Below are positions 8,295 through 16,649 of a DNA stretch of 64,000 nt, one piece after another (position 1 is the first letter of the stretch; the number at the start of each line of letters is the position of its first letter). This stretch comes from Bryobacteraceae bacterium (GTDB taxonomy: Bacteria > Acidobacteriota > Terriglobia > Bryobacterales > Bryobacteraceae). Both the position numbers and the translations under genes were made by a program. A model generated the notes under the pieces. It was given only the letters and a program-made list of their open reading frames with translations, had not been told where the DNA came from and searched no databases. The DNA lies in the NCBI GenBank assembly GCA_019748195.1, contig JAIEPW010000011.1, positions 124,001 to 188,000 on the forward strand, read 5' to 3'.

Positions 8295-8819
8295 TCAGCG
8301 CCCCGGCTCGCGGGTCCTGGTCTTGCGATGCCGGTCATCGTCAGACCATCGGATGACGCTGATGTGTCCATCCGATTCGAGGCGCGCGTGTTTCACGTCC
8401 TCGACATTCTCCAGACCATTCTGCCGCAGTTGGCTTTTCAGTTCTTCCTCGGTGAGCATCTCGCGATCCATGTTGCGGCGGTTCCAGCGGCCGTTCTCGA
8501 TCAGATCGACCACACCCGGCTCGGCGAAGCGAGCGAACCAGGAATACCGGAACGCCATCCAGTTGATGAAGTAGTTCCATCCGGCGATAGTGGCAATCAG
8601 CAGCATCGCTTCGCCCACGGACTTGGCATCGCCCGCCATGCCGTTTTGGGCGGCGTCCGCGATGAGCACGACAACCAGGATGTCCGCCAATCCCAAGGAC
8701 CCGGCGTCGCGCCGCAGGATAAAGCGAAACAGGAGGAAGAGGAACCAATAGATGAGGGATCCTCTCGCGAGAATCTCCAGTGGAGAGACGTGAAACTGAA
8801 ACAGAGAGTCCATCCGCAT
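8295..8819 (-). CDS. DUF421 / YetF-like membrane protein
   Basis: A 174-residue protein with membrane segments at about residues 17-37, 43-60 and 70-90, then a cytoplasmic domain. The segment ILARGSLIYWFLFLLFRFIL followed by GLADILVVVLIADAAQNGM and the C-terminal VKHARLESDGHISVIR are typical of DUF421 (YetF/YcaP-like), whose function is not established. It converges on the amidinotransferase gene; the 122 nt between them hold no gene. A frameshifted remnant with the same C-terminal signature occurs near 40186-40334. Confidence 0.8.
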   Translation of the reverse strand: MRMDSLFQFHVSPLEILARGSLIYWFLFLLFRFILRRDAGSLGLADILVVVLIADAAQNGMAGDAKSVGEAMLLIATIAGWNYFINWMAFRYSWFARFAEPGVVDLIENGRWNRRNMDREMLTEEELKSQLRQNGLENVEDVKHARLESDGHISVIRWSDDDRHRKTRTREPGR

Positions 8820-8900
8820 CCCCCTACGCCGTCCCTCAAGAACTGGACGAGTCAGCGGATCGAACCGTTTCGGCCGGAGCTGGCGTACGCCGGGAGCCCG

Positions 8901-9707
8901 CTACCGTGCGATTTCAGCTCCAAGGCCGCGAAAATACCGGCGCAACAACTGGACTCCGATTCCGGTCAAGACAACGCCGGTCGCGAACCCGGGCGGCGAG
9001 AACTCCGCCTTCGGCAGGTCCTGCAACTTCGGCATCGCCGCCACCGCGGCCACCGCGAGCGCATTGTTGGCCAGGTGCCCCACCAGGCAGGGAACCAGCG
9101 ATCCCGTTTTGTGGAACACCCAGCCCAGGAACACCCCGGCGGCGATCGCCGGGACCGCCTGCCACGGGTTCAGGTGGAGAACGGCGAACATCACAGCCGA
9201 CACCAGTATCCCCACGGTCGCCGAGTATCTGCGCAGCAGGCCCCCCAGAACGAGACCGCGGAAGAACAACTCCTCGGTCAGCGGCGCCACCAGCACGATG
9301 GTGAAGATGGTACCGCTGAGGCTGACCCGCGGGTCCGTGATCTTCTGCAGTTCGGACAGGAAGTCGCCCGAGGGCAGGTAGCGGTCGATTAGGGCCACAA
9401 GTTGCGATCCAGCTACCGCCAGCCCGAAGCTGGCGATCAGGACCCCGAAAATGACCCGCGGGGCCACCGGCGAGAGCGGGAAGATTTCGCCAAGAGGCGC
9501 TCTCGCCTTGTGGACGCCAATCCATAGCACCAGACCGAACGCGATCAGGTTGGCGAGGCCCAAAACGAAGGTCTGGTCAAGGATGCGGATCTCAAAGCCC
9601 AGGTCCAGGACCGCCGCCGGGAGCACCAAGATCACCTGCAGGATGAGGACAAGAAGCAGCAATCCAACGGCTTGCGGGATGCTGGGGTAAGGCCGCCGGT
9701 TTTCCAC
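8901..9707 (-). CDS. CPBP family intramembrane metalloprotease
   Basis: About 268 residues with seven or eight membrane segments and the CPBP/Abi active-site motifs: EELFFRG (EExxxR type), then FAVLHLNPWQ and GHLANNALA with the metal-binding His residues. CPBP (Rce1-like) proteases cleave within the membrane, often maturing peptides or proteins; the substrate is unknown. The open frame extends upstream to 9851, but the extra 48 residues are polar, unlike the family, and overlap the divergent gene region. The GTG at 9707 with AAGG just upstream gives the family-like start VENRRPYPSIPQAVG and is preferred. Confidence 0.8.
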   Translation of the reverse strand: MENRRPYPSIPQAVGLLLLVLILQVILVLPAAVLDLGFEIRILDQTFVLGLANLIAFGLVLWIGVHKARAPLGEIFPLSPVAPRVIFGVLIASFGLAVAGSQLVALIDRYLPSGDFLSELQKITDPRVSLSGTIFTIVLVAPLTEELFFRGLVLGGLLRRYSATVGILVSAVMFAVLHLNPWQAVPAIAAGVFLGWVFHKTGSLVPCLVGHLANNALAVAAVAAMPKLQDLPKAEFSPPGFATGVVLTGIGVQLLRRYFRGLGAEIAR

Positions 9708-9792
9708 CTGCCTTGATTGTAGGTCACGGGGCAAGCGGCCATGCTTTTTTCTCTTGCAAACAAATGCATTGGTAGTACGTCTTTGGATTGTG

Positions 9793-10110
9793 ATGCGAGC
9801 GGCGTCCAGACTGATTGCGATCCTGGTGGTTTTAGCCATCACGGTGTGCACCGGTTACGCCTGCCAGCGGTTCGATTTGCCCTCCGCGCCGGTTCCACCG
9901 TGTCACGGCGGGAAATCCGACGCCCCGAAAGCCTGCGAGTTCAAGTGCCCGGTGCTCGCGCCGGACAGCAAGGCGCAGCTTGTTGAAGTGAGCGCGGTTT
10001 CCGCGGGCGCGTTCGAGGAAATCGCCCTGGAGCAGACTCCTGTTCCGGCGGCGGCGGCTCCGCTGATCGCGCGGGACCGCGCTGTTCTCCTGAGAGTCCT
10101 TCGGATCTGA
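9793..10110 (+). CDS. small secreted/membrane-anchored Cys-containing protein
   Basis: About 105 residues beginning MRAASRLIAILVVLAITVCT, a signal peptide or single anchor, followed by PPCHGGKSDAPKACEFKCPV and an Ala/Pro-rich tail. The C-H...C...C spacing suggests metal or redox binding and recalls small secreted proteins near copper-handling genes, but no copper gene is in view. An in-frame ATG at 9754 would add 13 residues. The 38-residue CC-rich peptide gene starts 98 nt downstream. The family was not recognised. Confidence 0.5.
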   Translation: MRAASRLIAILVVLAITVCTGYACQRFDLPSAPVPPCHGGKSDAPKACEFKCPVLAPDSKAQLVEVSAVSAGAFEEIALEQTPVPAAAAPLIARDRAVLLRVLRI

Positions 10111-10208
10111 TACCCGGCCTTCCCGCGACTGTTTTCCGGACCGGCTTCCGCGTCCGGGCGTGAAGACTCGAGATCCGTTTCCGAATCAAAATTTTAGGAG
10201 ATTACACC

Positions 10209-10325
10209 ATGTTGAAGAATATCGTTCTGGCCCTCGCTCTGATCGTTGGAATCGGCTCGGCTGCCGTTGCGGCGGATAGCTGCTGCCCGGGGCCCTGCTG
10301 CGAGAAGGCCTGCTGCAAGAAGTAG
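10209..10325 (+). CDS. 38-residue secreted peptide with three Cys-Cys pairs
   Basis: ATG 10209 has TTAGGAG about 9 nt upstream and the frame closes at TAG 10323-10325. The product starts MLKNIVLALALIVGIG, a signal peptide ending near AAVAA, and leaves a mature part of about 16 residues, DSCCPGPCCEKACCKK, with six Cys in three adjacent pairs. A strong terminator follows 12 nt after the stop, so this is a discrete gene. The CC-rich tail suggests extracytoplasmic metal chelation (copper or zinc, inference). No family is recognised, and it is too short for usual gene-finding cut-offs. Confidence 0.65.
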   Translation: MLKNIVLALALIVGIGSAAVAADSCCPGPCCEKACCKK

Positions 10326-10337
10326 TTGCCGATTGGA

Positions 10338-10365
10338 AGAGGCCGGGCATTCCCGCCCGGCCTCT
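10338..10365 (+). terminator. terminator after the CC-rich peptide gene
   Basis: A perfect 11-bp GC-rich stem (10338-10348 with 10355-10365) around the 6-nt loop ATTCCC, beginning 12 nt after the stop. The downstream sequence is GTCCCACG, so there is no T run, as with many hairpins in this high-GC window. Confidence 0.7.
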
Positions 10366-10392
10366 GTCCCACGCGGCTTGTAAAATGTTCAA

Positions 10393-10746
10393 GTGAGCCC
10401 TGCCCCGGTTAAGCCCCCAGTCTCGATCGACATCCTCAACCAGCTCGATATCCGGGCTGGAACCATCGAGTCCGTATCGGACGTGCCTGGTTCCGACAAG
10501 CTGGTGCAAATGCGCGTTCACTTCGGCGACCACCATCGCACCATCGTCGCCGGGATGAAAGGCGAGCGCGAGAACCCGCGCGAGATCGAAGGCAAGCAGG
10601 CGCTGTTCGTGGTGAACCTGGAGCCCCGGAAGATGCGCGGCGTGATTTCCGAAGGCATGCTGTTCGATATCGGCTACGCCGACGGCATCCGCCCGGTGCT
10701 CGCGATGCCGGAATCGCCCGTGCCGGATGGCTCCCGCGCGGGTTAA
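10393..10746 (+). CDS. tRNA-binding domain protein (CsaA / MetRS beta-like)
   Basis: A 117-residue single-domain OB-fold protein. LDIRAGTIESVSDVPGSDKLVQMRV, then IVAGMKGE, and VVNLEPRKMRGVISEGMLF are the hallmarks of the EMAP-II/CsaA-type tRNA-binding domain. It could be a stand-alone tRNA-binding chaperone (CsaA-like) or a trans-acting companion of methionyl-tRNA synthetase. It starts with GTG at 10393. It is tail-to-tail with the next gene, overlapping by 4 nt (10743-10746). Confidence 0.85.
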   Translation: MSPAPVKPPVSIDILNQLDIRAGTIESVSDVPGSDKLVQMRVHFGDHHRTIVAGMKGERENPREIEGKQALFVVNLEPRKMRGVISEGMLFDIGYADGIRPVLAMPESPVPDGSRAG

Positions 10747-11459
10747 GGCGTCATTTCACGGGCGATGATGCGTTCCGCCTCCGCGATTCGAGCCTGCGTG
10801 TCGCGAAGCACGAGAGCCTTGCCCGCGTTATAGGCATAAACGGAGGCTCCGTCCAGCGAGTTGCGGACGGCAACCCCCAGCGCTTGCAGCCTTTCCACCG
10901 AAGTTCCTGGGTCCAGAGGAAAAATCCGCACCCAGTCGCCGGCGGCGCCGGGAACCGCAAAGTCGCGCGCCGACCGCGGGTTGGTATGCAATTCCTGGAT
11001 CAGCCATCCGGCCAGCGCGACTTCCTGATTTGTTCCGCGGACCAATATGGCGCGCGAGGGTCGATACGTGAACAGCCGCCGTGCGCGGGAAACCGAGCGC
11101 GCCACCGTGCCCAGCTCCTGAAAGCTGGAAGGCGGCATTCCAGGCAGATAATGGACACGCACCAGATCGCCGGCGCTGGGTGTGACAAACTCCACCGGTT
11201 CGCCGGAGCGATCGGCGGGAACGTCCAGTGCCGACGCAAGCCAACTCATCATTGCAAGCTGATCCGGAGATCCCGTGAACGAGATCTGCTTCCCGTCGGG
11301 GCTGATCCGCACGTCTCGAATCTCGGCCGCGGAACGAATGACGGTAGCGAGTTCCTGCCCATCGCGAACGGACGTCGCGTGGCGCGGCTCCACCACGCGC
11401 GTGTCCAGTTGCTGAGCGAGCAAGGCCAGCCCGCATAATGAAGCAATCGTCAGTTTCAT
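10743..11459 (-). CDS. secreted hypothetical protein with secretin-N-like repeats
   Basis: A 238-residue protein starting MKLTIASLCGLALLAQQL, a signal peptide. The mature part contains beta-alpha-beta-like repeats such as EIRDVRISPDGKQISFTGSPDQLAMMSWLASAL and RAILVRGTNQEVALAGWLIQEL, which resemble the short N0/N1-type domains of secretins and TonB-associated proteins. No pore domain is present, so it is not itself a secretin. The frame is open upstream to 11564, but the signal peptide places the start at 11459. The role is unknown; periplasmic location is likely. Confidence 0.6.
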   Translation of the reverse strand: MKLTIASLCGLALLAQQLDTRVVEPRHATSVRDGQELATVIRSAAEIRDVRISPDGKQISFTGSPDQLAMMSWLASALDVPADRSGEPVEFVTPSAGDLVRVHYLPGMPPSSFQELGTVARSVSRARRLFTYRPSRAILVRGTNQEVALAGWLIQELHTNPRSARDFAVPGAAGDWVRIFPLDPGTSVERLQALGVAVRNSLDGASVYAYNAGKALVLRDTQARIAEAERIIAREMTP

Positions 11460-11625
11460 TTTCCCCCCTGAGGCGAAGACGCTGGGGCGCGCCGGCGCGT
11501 GCAAGCCCAGATTATTGTGTTCGCGCGGCAACACAGCGCGGTCTTCTGGAGCTTGTTTCCACATCCAACCGCTCCTCCAAAGAGCGGCCCGCGTGGCGCC
11601 AGAGCCGCCTGTCTCAAGATTTCCG

Positions 11626-12147
11626 TTAGTAACCGGCGGCGTCGTAGGGCCCGTGGCCCCTTTTATACATCAGAATCGTTCTTTCGAATCGGATCACCAG
11701 TTTGCCGTCCTGATTGGCGCCTTCGGTCTCGATCTGAAGAATTCCCTGCGTTGGCCTGGACTTGGAATCGCGCTTACCCAGGATCCGGCTGGTCGCATAC
11801 AACGTATCGCCGTGGAAGACGGGATGCGGCAGCGTGACCTTGTCCCAACCGAGGTTCGCGGCGACCCTGCCGAACGTGCGCGTGGTCATGCCGGTGACGA
11901 CTTCGAGGGTGTAGGTGCTGACCACCAGCGGCCGCTCCCATTCGGTGTGGCGGGCGTACTCCTCATCGAAGTGGAGCATGGCTCCGTTGAGCGATTCCAG
12001 GGTGTGGCGCGCATTGTCAGCCTGATAGATTGTGCGCCCCGGGCGATGCTGAAACAGCATTCCCGGTTCGAAATCCTCGAAGTCGATTCCGATCTTCTCG
12101 CGATACACATTCGGCGCGACCTCGCGATGGCTGGCGAACTGCGGCAT
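11626..12147 (-). CDS. MaoC-like dehydratase (hotdog fold)
   Basis: A 173-residue protein with the MaoC/(R)-hydratase pattern: FEPGMLFQHRPGRTIYQADN (Asp of the hydratase site), then HFDEEYARHTEWERPLVVSTYTL and LGWDKVTLPHPVFHGDTLYATSRILGKRDSKSR. Such enzymes hydrate enoyl-CoA or mesaconyl-type CoA esters. The ATG at 12147 gives the family-like start MPQFASHREV; a TTG at 12165 is also in frame. It is divergent from the MscS gene, whose ATG lies 45 nt away, and has no operon partner that names its pathway. Confidence 0.85.
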   Translation of the reverse strand: MPQFASHREVAPNVYREKIGIDFEDFEPGMLFQHRPGRTIYQADNARHTLESLNGAMLHFDEEYARHTEWERPLVVSTYTLEVVTGMTTRTFGRVAANLGWDKVTLPHPVFHGDTLYATSRILGKRDSKSRPTQGILQIETEGANQDGKLVIRFERTILMYKRGHGPYDAAGY

Positions 12148-12192
12148 GCCGATATGTTGCCACAAGCCATGTATACTCGGAGGTTCTCGCGC

Positions 12193-13803
12193 ATGCCGAG
12201 GCTGATCCAGATCGCCGCGCTGCTGGCTGCTATCAGCGCCAGCATCCTAGGGGCGGAGCCGGTTCGCTTCGAAGGACGGGTGCTTTTCGAGGTTCGCGTG
12301 GCTCGTGACGGGCTGCTTCCCGACGAACGGGCGCGCCTGCTGGAACAAAGGATCCGGAAAGCGGCGGACAATCCGTTGCTCTCGCCGGATCGGATTGCCG
12401 CCCGCCGCCTGCCGTCCGGCGAAGTTCAGATCCACGCCGGACAAGCCGAGATCGGCATTCTCACCGACGCGGACGCGCGGGCGGAGAACCGCCCCCTTGA
12501 CGAAATCGCAGCCGAACGGGTGCGCATGATCCGCTCCGCGGTCAGCCTCTATCGCGAGGCCTGGAGCTGGCGTTCGCTGGCGCGGGGCGCGGTGTTCGCG
12601 CTGCTGCTGACGCTGGCCTTCGCGGCGGCGATCTGGCTGGTTCTGCGCATCACCTCCTGGATGGGCCGCGGGACGGAGCGCTGGTTCGCCGCCCGCGGCG
12701 GGGTTCGCGTCCAGAAAGCGGAGATCCTCTCCCACACGCGAGTAGCGTCCCTGCTGTCCTGGGCGGTGCTGGATCTGCGGATTCTGGCGATCGCGCTGCT
12801 GTCGTTCTTCTACCTGCCGCTGCTGTTCGGCTGCTTTCCGTTCACCCAGGGATGGTCGGCACAGATCTTCACCTGGATCGGCGACATCGCGAAAACGATT
12901 GTCGAGGCCATCGCCGTAACTGTCCCCGACCTGATTTTCATCGCCGCGATCGCGGCGGTGACCATGGCGGTGCTGCGCGCGATCAAGTTCCTGTTCCTTC
13001 AGGTTCGCGTAGGCAACATCCGGTTCCGCGGATTTTATCCGGACTGGGCCGTGCCCACCTATAAGCTGGTGCGGCTGCTGGTGCTCGCGCTGGCGATCGT
13101 GGCCGTGTTTCCCTACCTGCCGGGGTCAAAGAGCCCGGCGTTTCAGGGGATCAGCGTGTTCATCGGTCTGCTGCTGTCCATCGGGTCGAGCTCGGCTGTG
13201 GCGAACGCCGTCTCCGGCGCCATCCTGACTTACATGCGAGCCATGCGCGTCGGAGACTTCGTGCGCATTGGGGATCAGGAGGGCGATGTTGTCGAATCCA
13301 GTCTGCTGGTAACGCGGATCCGCACTATCAAGAACGTCGTGGTGACCATCCCCAACGCGACTCTGATGAACGGCCACATCATCAACTTCAGCACGCTGGC
13401 CGACAATCGCGGCCTGATCCTGAACACGACAGTGACGATCGGTTACGACGCGCCGTGGCGCACGGTTCACCAATTGCTGATCGACGCCGCGCTGGCCACT
13501 CCCGGAATTCTGGCGGAGCCCCGGCCGTTCGTATTTCAGACCGCGTTGAACGATTTCAACGTCGCCTATCAGATCAACGCCCACACCGGCAATCCCAGCA
13601 AGATGTACGAGATCTACACCGACCTGCACAAGAACATCCAGGACAAGTTTGCCGAAGGCGGCGTGGAAATCATGTCGCCGAACTACTTCGCGCTTCGCGA
13701 CGGAAACACGGTGACGATTCCGCCCGGCAAGCGTCCGGCGGATTATCAGCCGCCTGCCTTCCGCGTGGAGCAGATGCAGCGCGAAAAAGGCGCAGGAGCT
13801 TAA
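12193..13803 (+). CDS. MscS family mechanosensitive channel
   Basis: A 536-residue inner-membrane protein with a signal-like N-terminus, a periplasmic region (about 20-120), four or five membrane segments, and the MscS core: SIGSSSAVANAVSGAILTYMRAMRVGDFVRIGDQEGDVVE, then TIPNATLMNGHIINFS of the beta domain. It would open under membrane tension and relieve osmotic stress. The ATG at 12193 has GGAGG 9 nt upstream; an in-frame ATG at 12169 is less well placed. The periplasmic leader resembles other long MscS variants. The stop overlaps the converging cyanophycinase gene by 4 nt. Confidence 0.9.
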   Translation: MPRLIQIAALLAAISASILGAEPVRFEGRVLFEVRVARDGLLPDERARLLEQRIRKAADNPLLSPDRIAARRLPSGEVQIHAGQAEIGILTDADARAENRPLDEIAAERVRMIRSAVSLYREAWSWRSLARGAVFALLLTLAFAAAIWLVLRITSWMGRGTERWFAARGGVRVQKAEILSHTRVASLLSWAVLDLRILAIALLSFFYLPLLFGCFPFTQGWSAQIFTWIGDIAKTIVEAIAVTVPDLIFIAAIAAVTMAVLRAIKFLFLQVRVGNIRFRGFYPDWAVPTYKLVRLLVLALAIVAVFPYLPGSKSPAFQGISVFIGLLLSIGSSSAVANAVSGAILTYMRAMRVGDFVRIGDQEGDVVESSLLVTRIRTIKNVVVTIPNATLMNGHIINFSTLADNRGLILNTTVTIGYDAPWRTVHQLLIDAALATPGILAEPRPFVFQTALNDFNVAYQINAHTGNPSKMYEIYTDLHKNIQDKFAEGGVEIMSPNYFALRDGNTVTIPPGKRPADYQPPAFRVEQMQREKGAGA

Positions 13804-14645
13804 TTCTGGGTTACTTCCGTCGGGACTGCCGACGTTGACGGTAGCCTGCGCCTTGCGGCCAGGTCGAAGCGTTCTCCGGGCGACAGGAAGAAGTACGACT
13901 TCTGTCCCGGCGCGGGGCGGTAAGCGCGATCGTAGATGGCCACCTTGCTGCGGCCGATGACCTCGAAATGGTCCCCGCGCACGACGATCGCGGTGCTTTC
14001 GTCAATACCAATGCCCAGCAGCTCCGGATGCGCATGGATCACCTGCAGCAGGTCGTCCTCGCGGCCGCGGACGATCAGGTGCTGGTCGACAGCGACGCCG
14101 CGCAGCAGGCCGAAGCCTTCCTCGTACCCGGGCGACATCATGATTACGTTGTTCTCGCGAGCTCCGCGCACCAGGTAGGAACCTTGAATGGTTGCGCCGG
14201 CGGAGGTGCCGCCGATGACTCCGTCGCGGTCGAGCAGCGCGAACAACTCCCGTTGAGTGCGCGTATTCAGATAACTGTCCACCAGCCGCCACTGCCTGCC
14301 GCCGGCGAACCACACACCCTTTGCCCTACGCACCCGTGAGGCGAACGCCTCGCTGTCCGCCTCCTCGCGGTTACGCGTGTGCAGAACGGAAAGGTTGGAG
14401 CATCCGGCGCGAGTCAGGAAAGTCTGGCCCAGCGTGCCTGCCTCCTCGCCAGTGTCGGCGGTGGGCACCCACAGAATGGGCGCATCCTTGCCTCCAGCCA
14501 GTTCGATGAAGCGCGAGGTGATATCCGAACCGAGGATTCCGCCGCCCGCCACCACCAGCGATCCGCGGCGTGGGCCTACCCGGATGACATTAGCCAAAAG
14601 TGGAACGGCGGCGACGGAAAACAGGAAGTCCCGGCGGGAAAACAT
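13800..14645 (-). CDS. cyanophycinase-like serine peptidase (S51 family)
   Basis: A 281-residue protein with a Tat-type leader (SRRDFLFSVAA) and the S51 fold: AGGGILGSDITSRFIELAGG, VPTADTGEEAG, WFAGGRQWRLVDSY, and the nucleophile elbow GGTSAGATIQG. Cyanophycinases cut multi-L-arginyl-poly-L-aspartate to beta-Asp-Arg; exported versions act on external polymer. No cyanophycin synthetase is in the window, so scavenging is more likely than storage turnover. It could also be another S51-type peptidase. Confidence 0.88.
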   Translation of the reverse strand: MFSRRDFLFSVAAVPLLANVIRVGPRRGSLVVAGGGILGSDITSRFIELAGGKDAPILWVPTADTGEEAGTLGQTFLTRAGCSNLSVLHTRNREEADSEAFASRVRRAKGVWFAGGRQWRLVDSYLNTRTQRELFALLDRDGVIGGTSAGATIQGSYLVRGARENNVIMMSPGYEEGFGLLRGVAVDQHLIVRGREDDLLQVIHAHPELLGIGIDESTAIVVRGDHFEVIGRSKVAIYDRAYRPAPGQKSYFFLSPGERFDLAARRRLPSTSAVPTEVTQN

Positions 14646-14675
14646 GTGTTCAATTGTACGTTAGGATCAAGTTCT

Positions 14676-15560
14676 GTGAAGGATTGGACACGACGCTTGC
14701 TGCGGCGCTGGGTGAACCCCGCGACCCTCAACCGCGTCAACGCGATTTCCCACATAGAGGAAAGGCTGTACGAAGCCGACCGGCGCCATGCGCGGCTGGC
14801 CGAATGGCTGCTGCGTGGGCGGTATCCGGGCTTGTTCGAATTCCAGGATGCCGGCGGAATCTTCTCTCAAAACGACGAAGATGGCCTGCTGCTCGAGCTG
14901 ATCTCGGAGGCCGGGGACATACCCCGGCGCTTCGCGGAGATCGGGGTCGAGAACGCGCGGGAATGCAACACGGCGGTGCTCGCGTTCGTTTTAGGTTGGA
15001 GCGGCATCATGGTGGAAGCGGATCCGCGGTCGCACCATGCGGCCACGCGGTTCGCCTCGCGCATGTTGCAGCGCAAGGAGAACCAGGTGGAGGTCGTGCG
15101 CGCGTTCGCCACTCCCGGCAATATCAACCAGTTGATCGGAACCGGGCCGCTGGGCGTGCTGTCGATCGATGTGGACGGGGTGGATTACTGGCTGTGGGAG
15201 GCGGTGAAAGCGACGCCGGCGATCGTGGTAATCGAATACAACGCCAGCTTCGGGTGCGAGGAGGCGATCACCGTTCCGGATCGCGCCGATTTCGACTGCC
15301 GCGCCGCGCATCCCTCGGGTTTCTACCACGGCGCCTCGCTTCCGGCACTGGAGAAGCTGGGAATCCGCAAAGGCTATGCCCTGACGGGTGTCGACGCCCG
15401 CGGCGTCAACGCGTTCTTCCTGCGAAAGGATTGCGTCACCGCGGAAACGCCGGCGCGCGCCGCCCGGGAAGTGTTCCGGACGCATTTCGAACGAAGCCGG
15501 ATCTGCCCGCCCCAAGCACAGTGGGACGCCGTTCGCCACATGGCATTGATCCGGGTGTAG
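14676..15560 (+). CDS. FkbM-like SAM-dependent methyltransferase (putative)
   Basis: A 294-residue protein. IFSQNDEDGLLLELI, then FAEIGVENARECNTAVLAFVLGWSGIMVEADP, and LGVLSIDVDGVDYWLWEAV resemble the FkbM-type methyltransferase fold (G-x-E SAM loop, E-A-D ribose-binding end of strand 2, D-V-D-G strand 4). The C-terminal half (PSGFYHGASLPALEKLGIRKG) is less familiar. The substrate is unknown; a sugar or polyketide-like hydroxyl is possible. GTG 14676 with AGGA upstream is the likely start; the frame remains open far upstream but there it covers the antisense of the cyanophycinase gene. Confidence 0.6.
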   Translation: MKDWTRRLLRRWVNPATLNRVNAISHIEERLYEADRRHARLAEWLLRGRYPGLFEFQDAGGIFSQNDEDGLLLELISEAGDIPRRFAEIGVENARECNTAVLAFVLGWSGIMVEADPRSHHAATRFASRMLQRKENQVEVVRAFATPGNINQLIGTGPLGVLSIDVDGVDYWLWEAVKATPAIVVIEYNASFGCEEAITVPDRADFDCRAAHPSGFYHGASLPALEKLGIRKGYALTGVDARGVNAFFLRKDCVTAETPARAAREVFRTHFERSRICPPQAQWDAVRHMALIRV

Positions 15561-15563
15561 CGG

Positions 15564-16601
15564 TCAGCGGCTCGGCTTGCCCACGAACGCCGCCGGCTGC
15601 CCCTTGATGATCGGCGGCGTGCCGATGATGTACAGCACGATGCCGGCGAAGGGCGCCTTCACCTCGCCGATCCGGTTGCCGTGGTAATCCGTGACGTAGG
15701 CCAGCAGTTCGCCTTCGCTGACCTTCTGGTCCTTCTGAACGCGCGGATAGAAAATGCCCGTGGCGGGGCTTTCGATCACCTTTACGGGGTCGAGGTAGAC
15801 CGGATTCCGGACGCGCAGCGGCGCGCCGTCCATCATCTTCAGGTGGCGCATGGTGGACTGCGCCCCGGCGACAATCGCTTCCACGCTCTTCGGATCGGAC
15901 AGACCCATGAACCCGCTCTCCACCGTCAGCGCGGGCTTGCCGCGGGTGGTCGCGGTGGTGGAGCAGTACAGCGATTTCGCCGGGTCGGTGGGGCGATCGC
16001 GGTCCAGCACGATGTGCTCCAATCCGAACGCGAGCGCCAGCTCCGCCATGGCGTCGTCCAGCTTCTTATTGCCGGTCACGGACTGGTACACATACGGCCG
16101 CAGCGATTCGTTGCCATCGCCGCAGTGGAGGTCGAGGGCTACGTCGCTTTTCTCGATGACTTCCTTCGTGATGGCGTGCGCGATCCGCTCACTGACGGTT
16201 CCGTTCGGGTTTCCGGGGTACACGCGGTTCAGGTTCTTGTTGTCGACGGGGGAGAAGTAGATGGTGCGGCCGAGGAAGGAAGGCATGTTGGCGATGTGCA
16301 CCAGGATCACGGTGCCGCGGATCGCCCGCGGGTCGAGCAGCGGCTTCAATTGCTGCAGCGCGAGGATCGGCGTGTACTCATAGCCGTGGTTGCCCGCGAT
16401 CAGCGCCAGCACGGGTCCGGGCTGCGCGCCGTGGACCACGGTGACCGGGACTTCGGTTCCGGCGTCCACACCCTTGGCGATGGGGATCACGCCGGAGGCG
16501 GACTTGCCGGGCGCGGCGACGACGGGTCCCACCCGGAAGTCGGCCCGTTGGGCGAAGATCAGCGAAGTAAAACCGAGCAGCCAGGCAGCGTTTCGAATCA
16601 T
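15564..16601 (-). CDS. exported AstE/AspA-family (M14) deacylase
   Basis: A 345-residue protein with signal peptide MIRNAAWLLGFTSLIFAQ. The zinc-carboxypeptidase core is seen in IAGNHGYEYTPI (H-x-x-E) and VALDLHCGDGNESLRPY (third ligand His); the end of the chain (about 265-345) forms the beta-barrel cap of the succinylglutamate desuccinylase/aspartoacylase family. It would hydrolyse an N-acyl amino acid or a related amide in the periplasm. It converges on the FkbM-like gene with a 3-nt gap. Confidence 0.85.
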   Translation of the reverse strand: MIRNAAWLLGFTSLIFAQRADFRVGPVVAAPGKSASGVIPIAKGVDAGTEVPVTVVHGAQPGPVLALIAGNHGYEYTPILALQQLKPLLDPRAIRGTVILVHIANMPSFLGRTIYFSPVDNKNLNRVYPGNPNGTVSERIAHAITKEVIEKSDVALDLHCGDGNESLRPYVYQSVTGNKKLDDAMAELALAFGLEHIVLDRDRPTDPAKSLYCSTTATTRGKPALTVESGFMGLSDPKSVEAIVAGAQSTMRHLKMMDGAPLRVRNPVYLDPVKVIESPATGIFYPRVQKDQKVSEGELLAYVTDYHGNRIGEVKAPFAGIVLYIIGTPPIIKGQPAAFVGKPSR

Positions 16602-16649
16602 GGCCTCTCATCCTATCAGGATGTCCGTTTTGCTACCATTCCTGGGATC

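Noticed and set aside
14379-14675. Upstream extension of the FkbM-like methyltransferase
   Set aside because: Antisense to the cyanophycinase gene and without family resemblance; GTG 14676 fits better.
15681-16649. Long plus-strand open frame upstream of the M23 peptidase
   Set aside because: It is antisense to the M14 deacylase gene and reads as Arg/His/Gly-rich noise; the peptidase has a good GTG start and membrane anchor at 16650.
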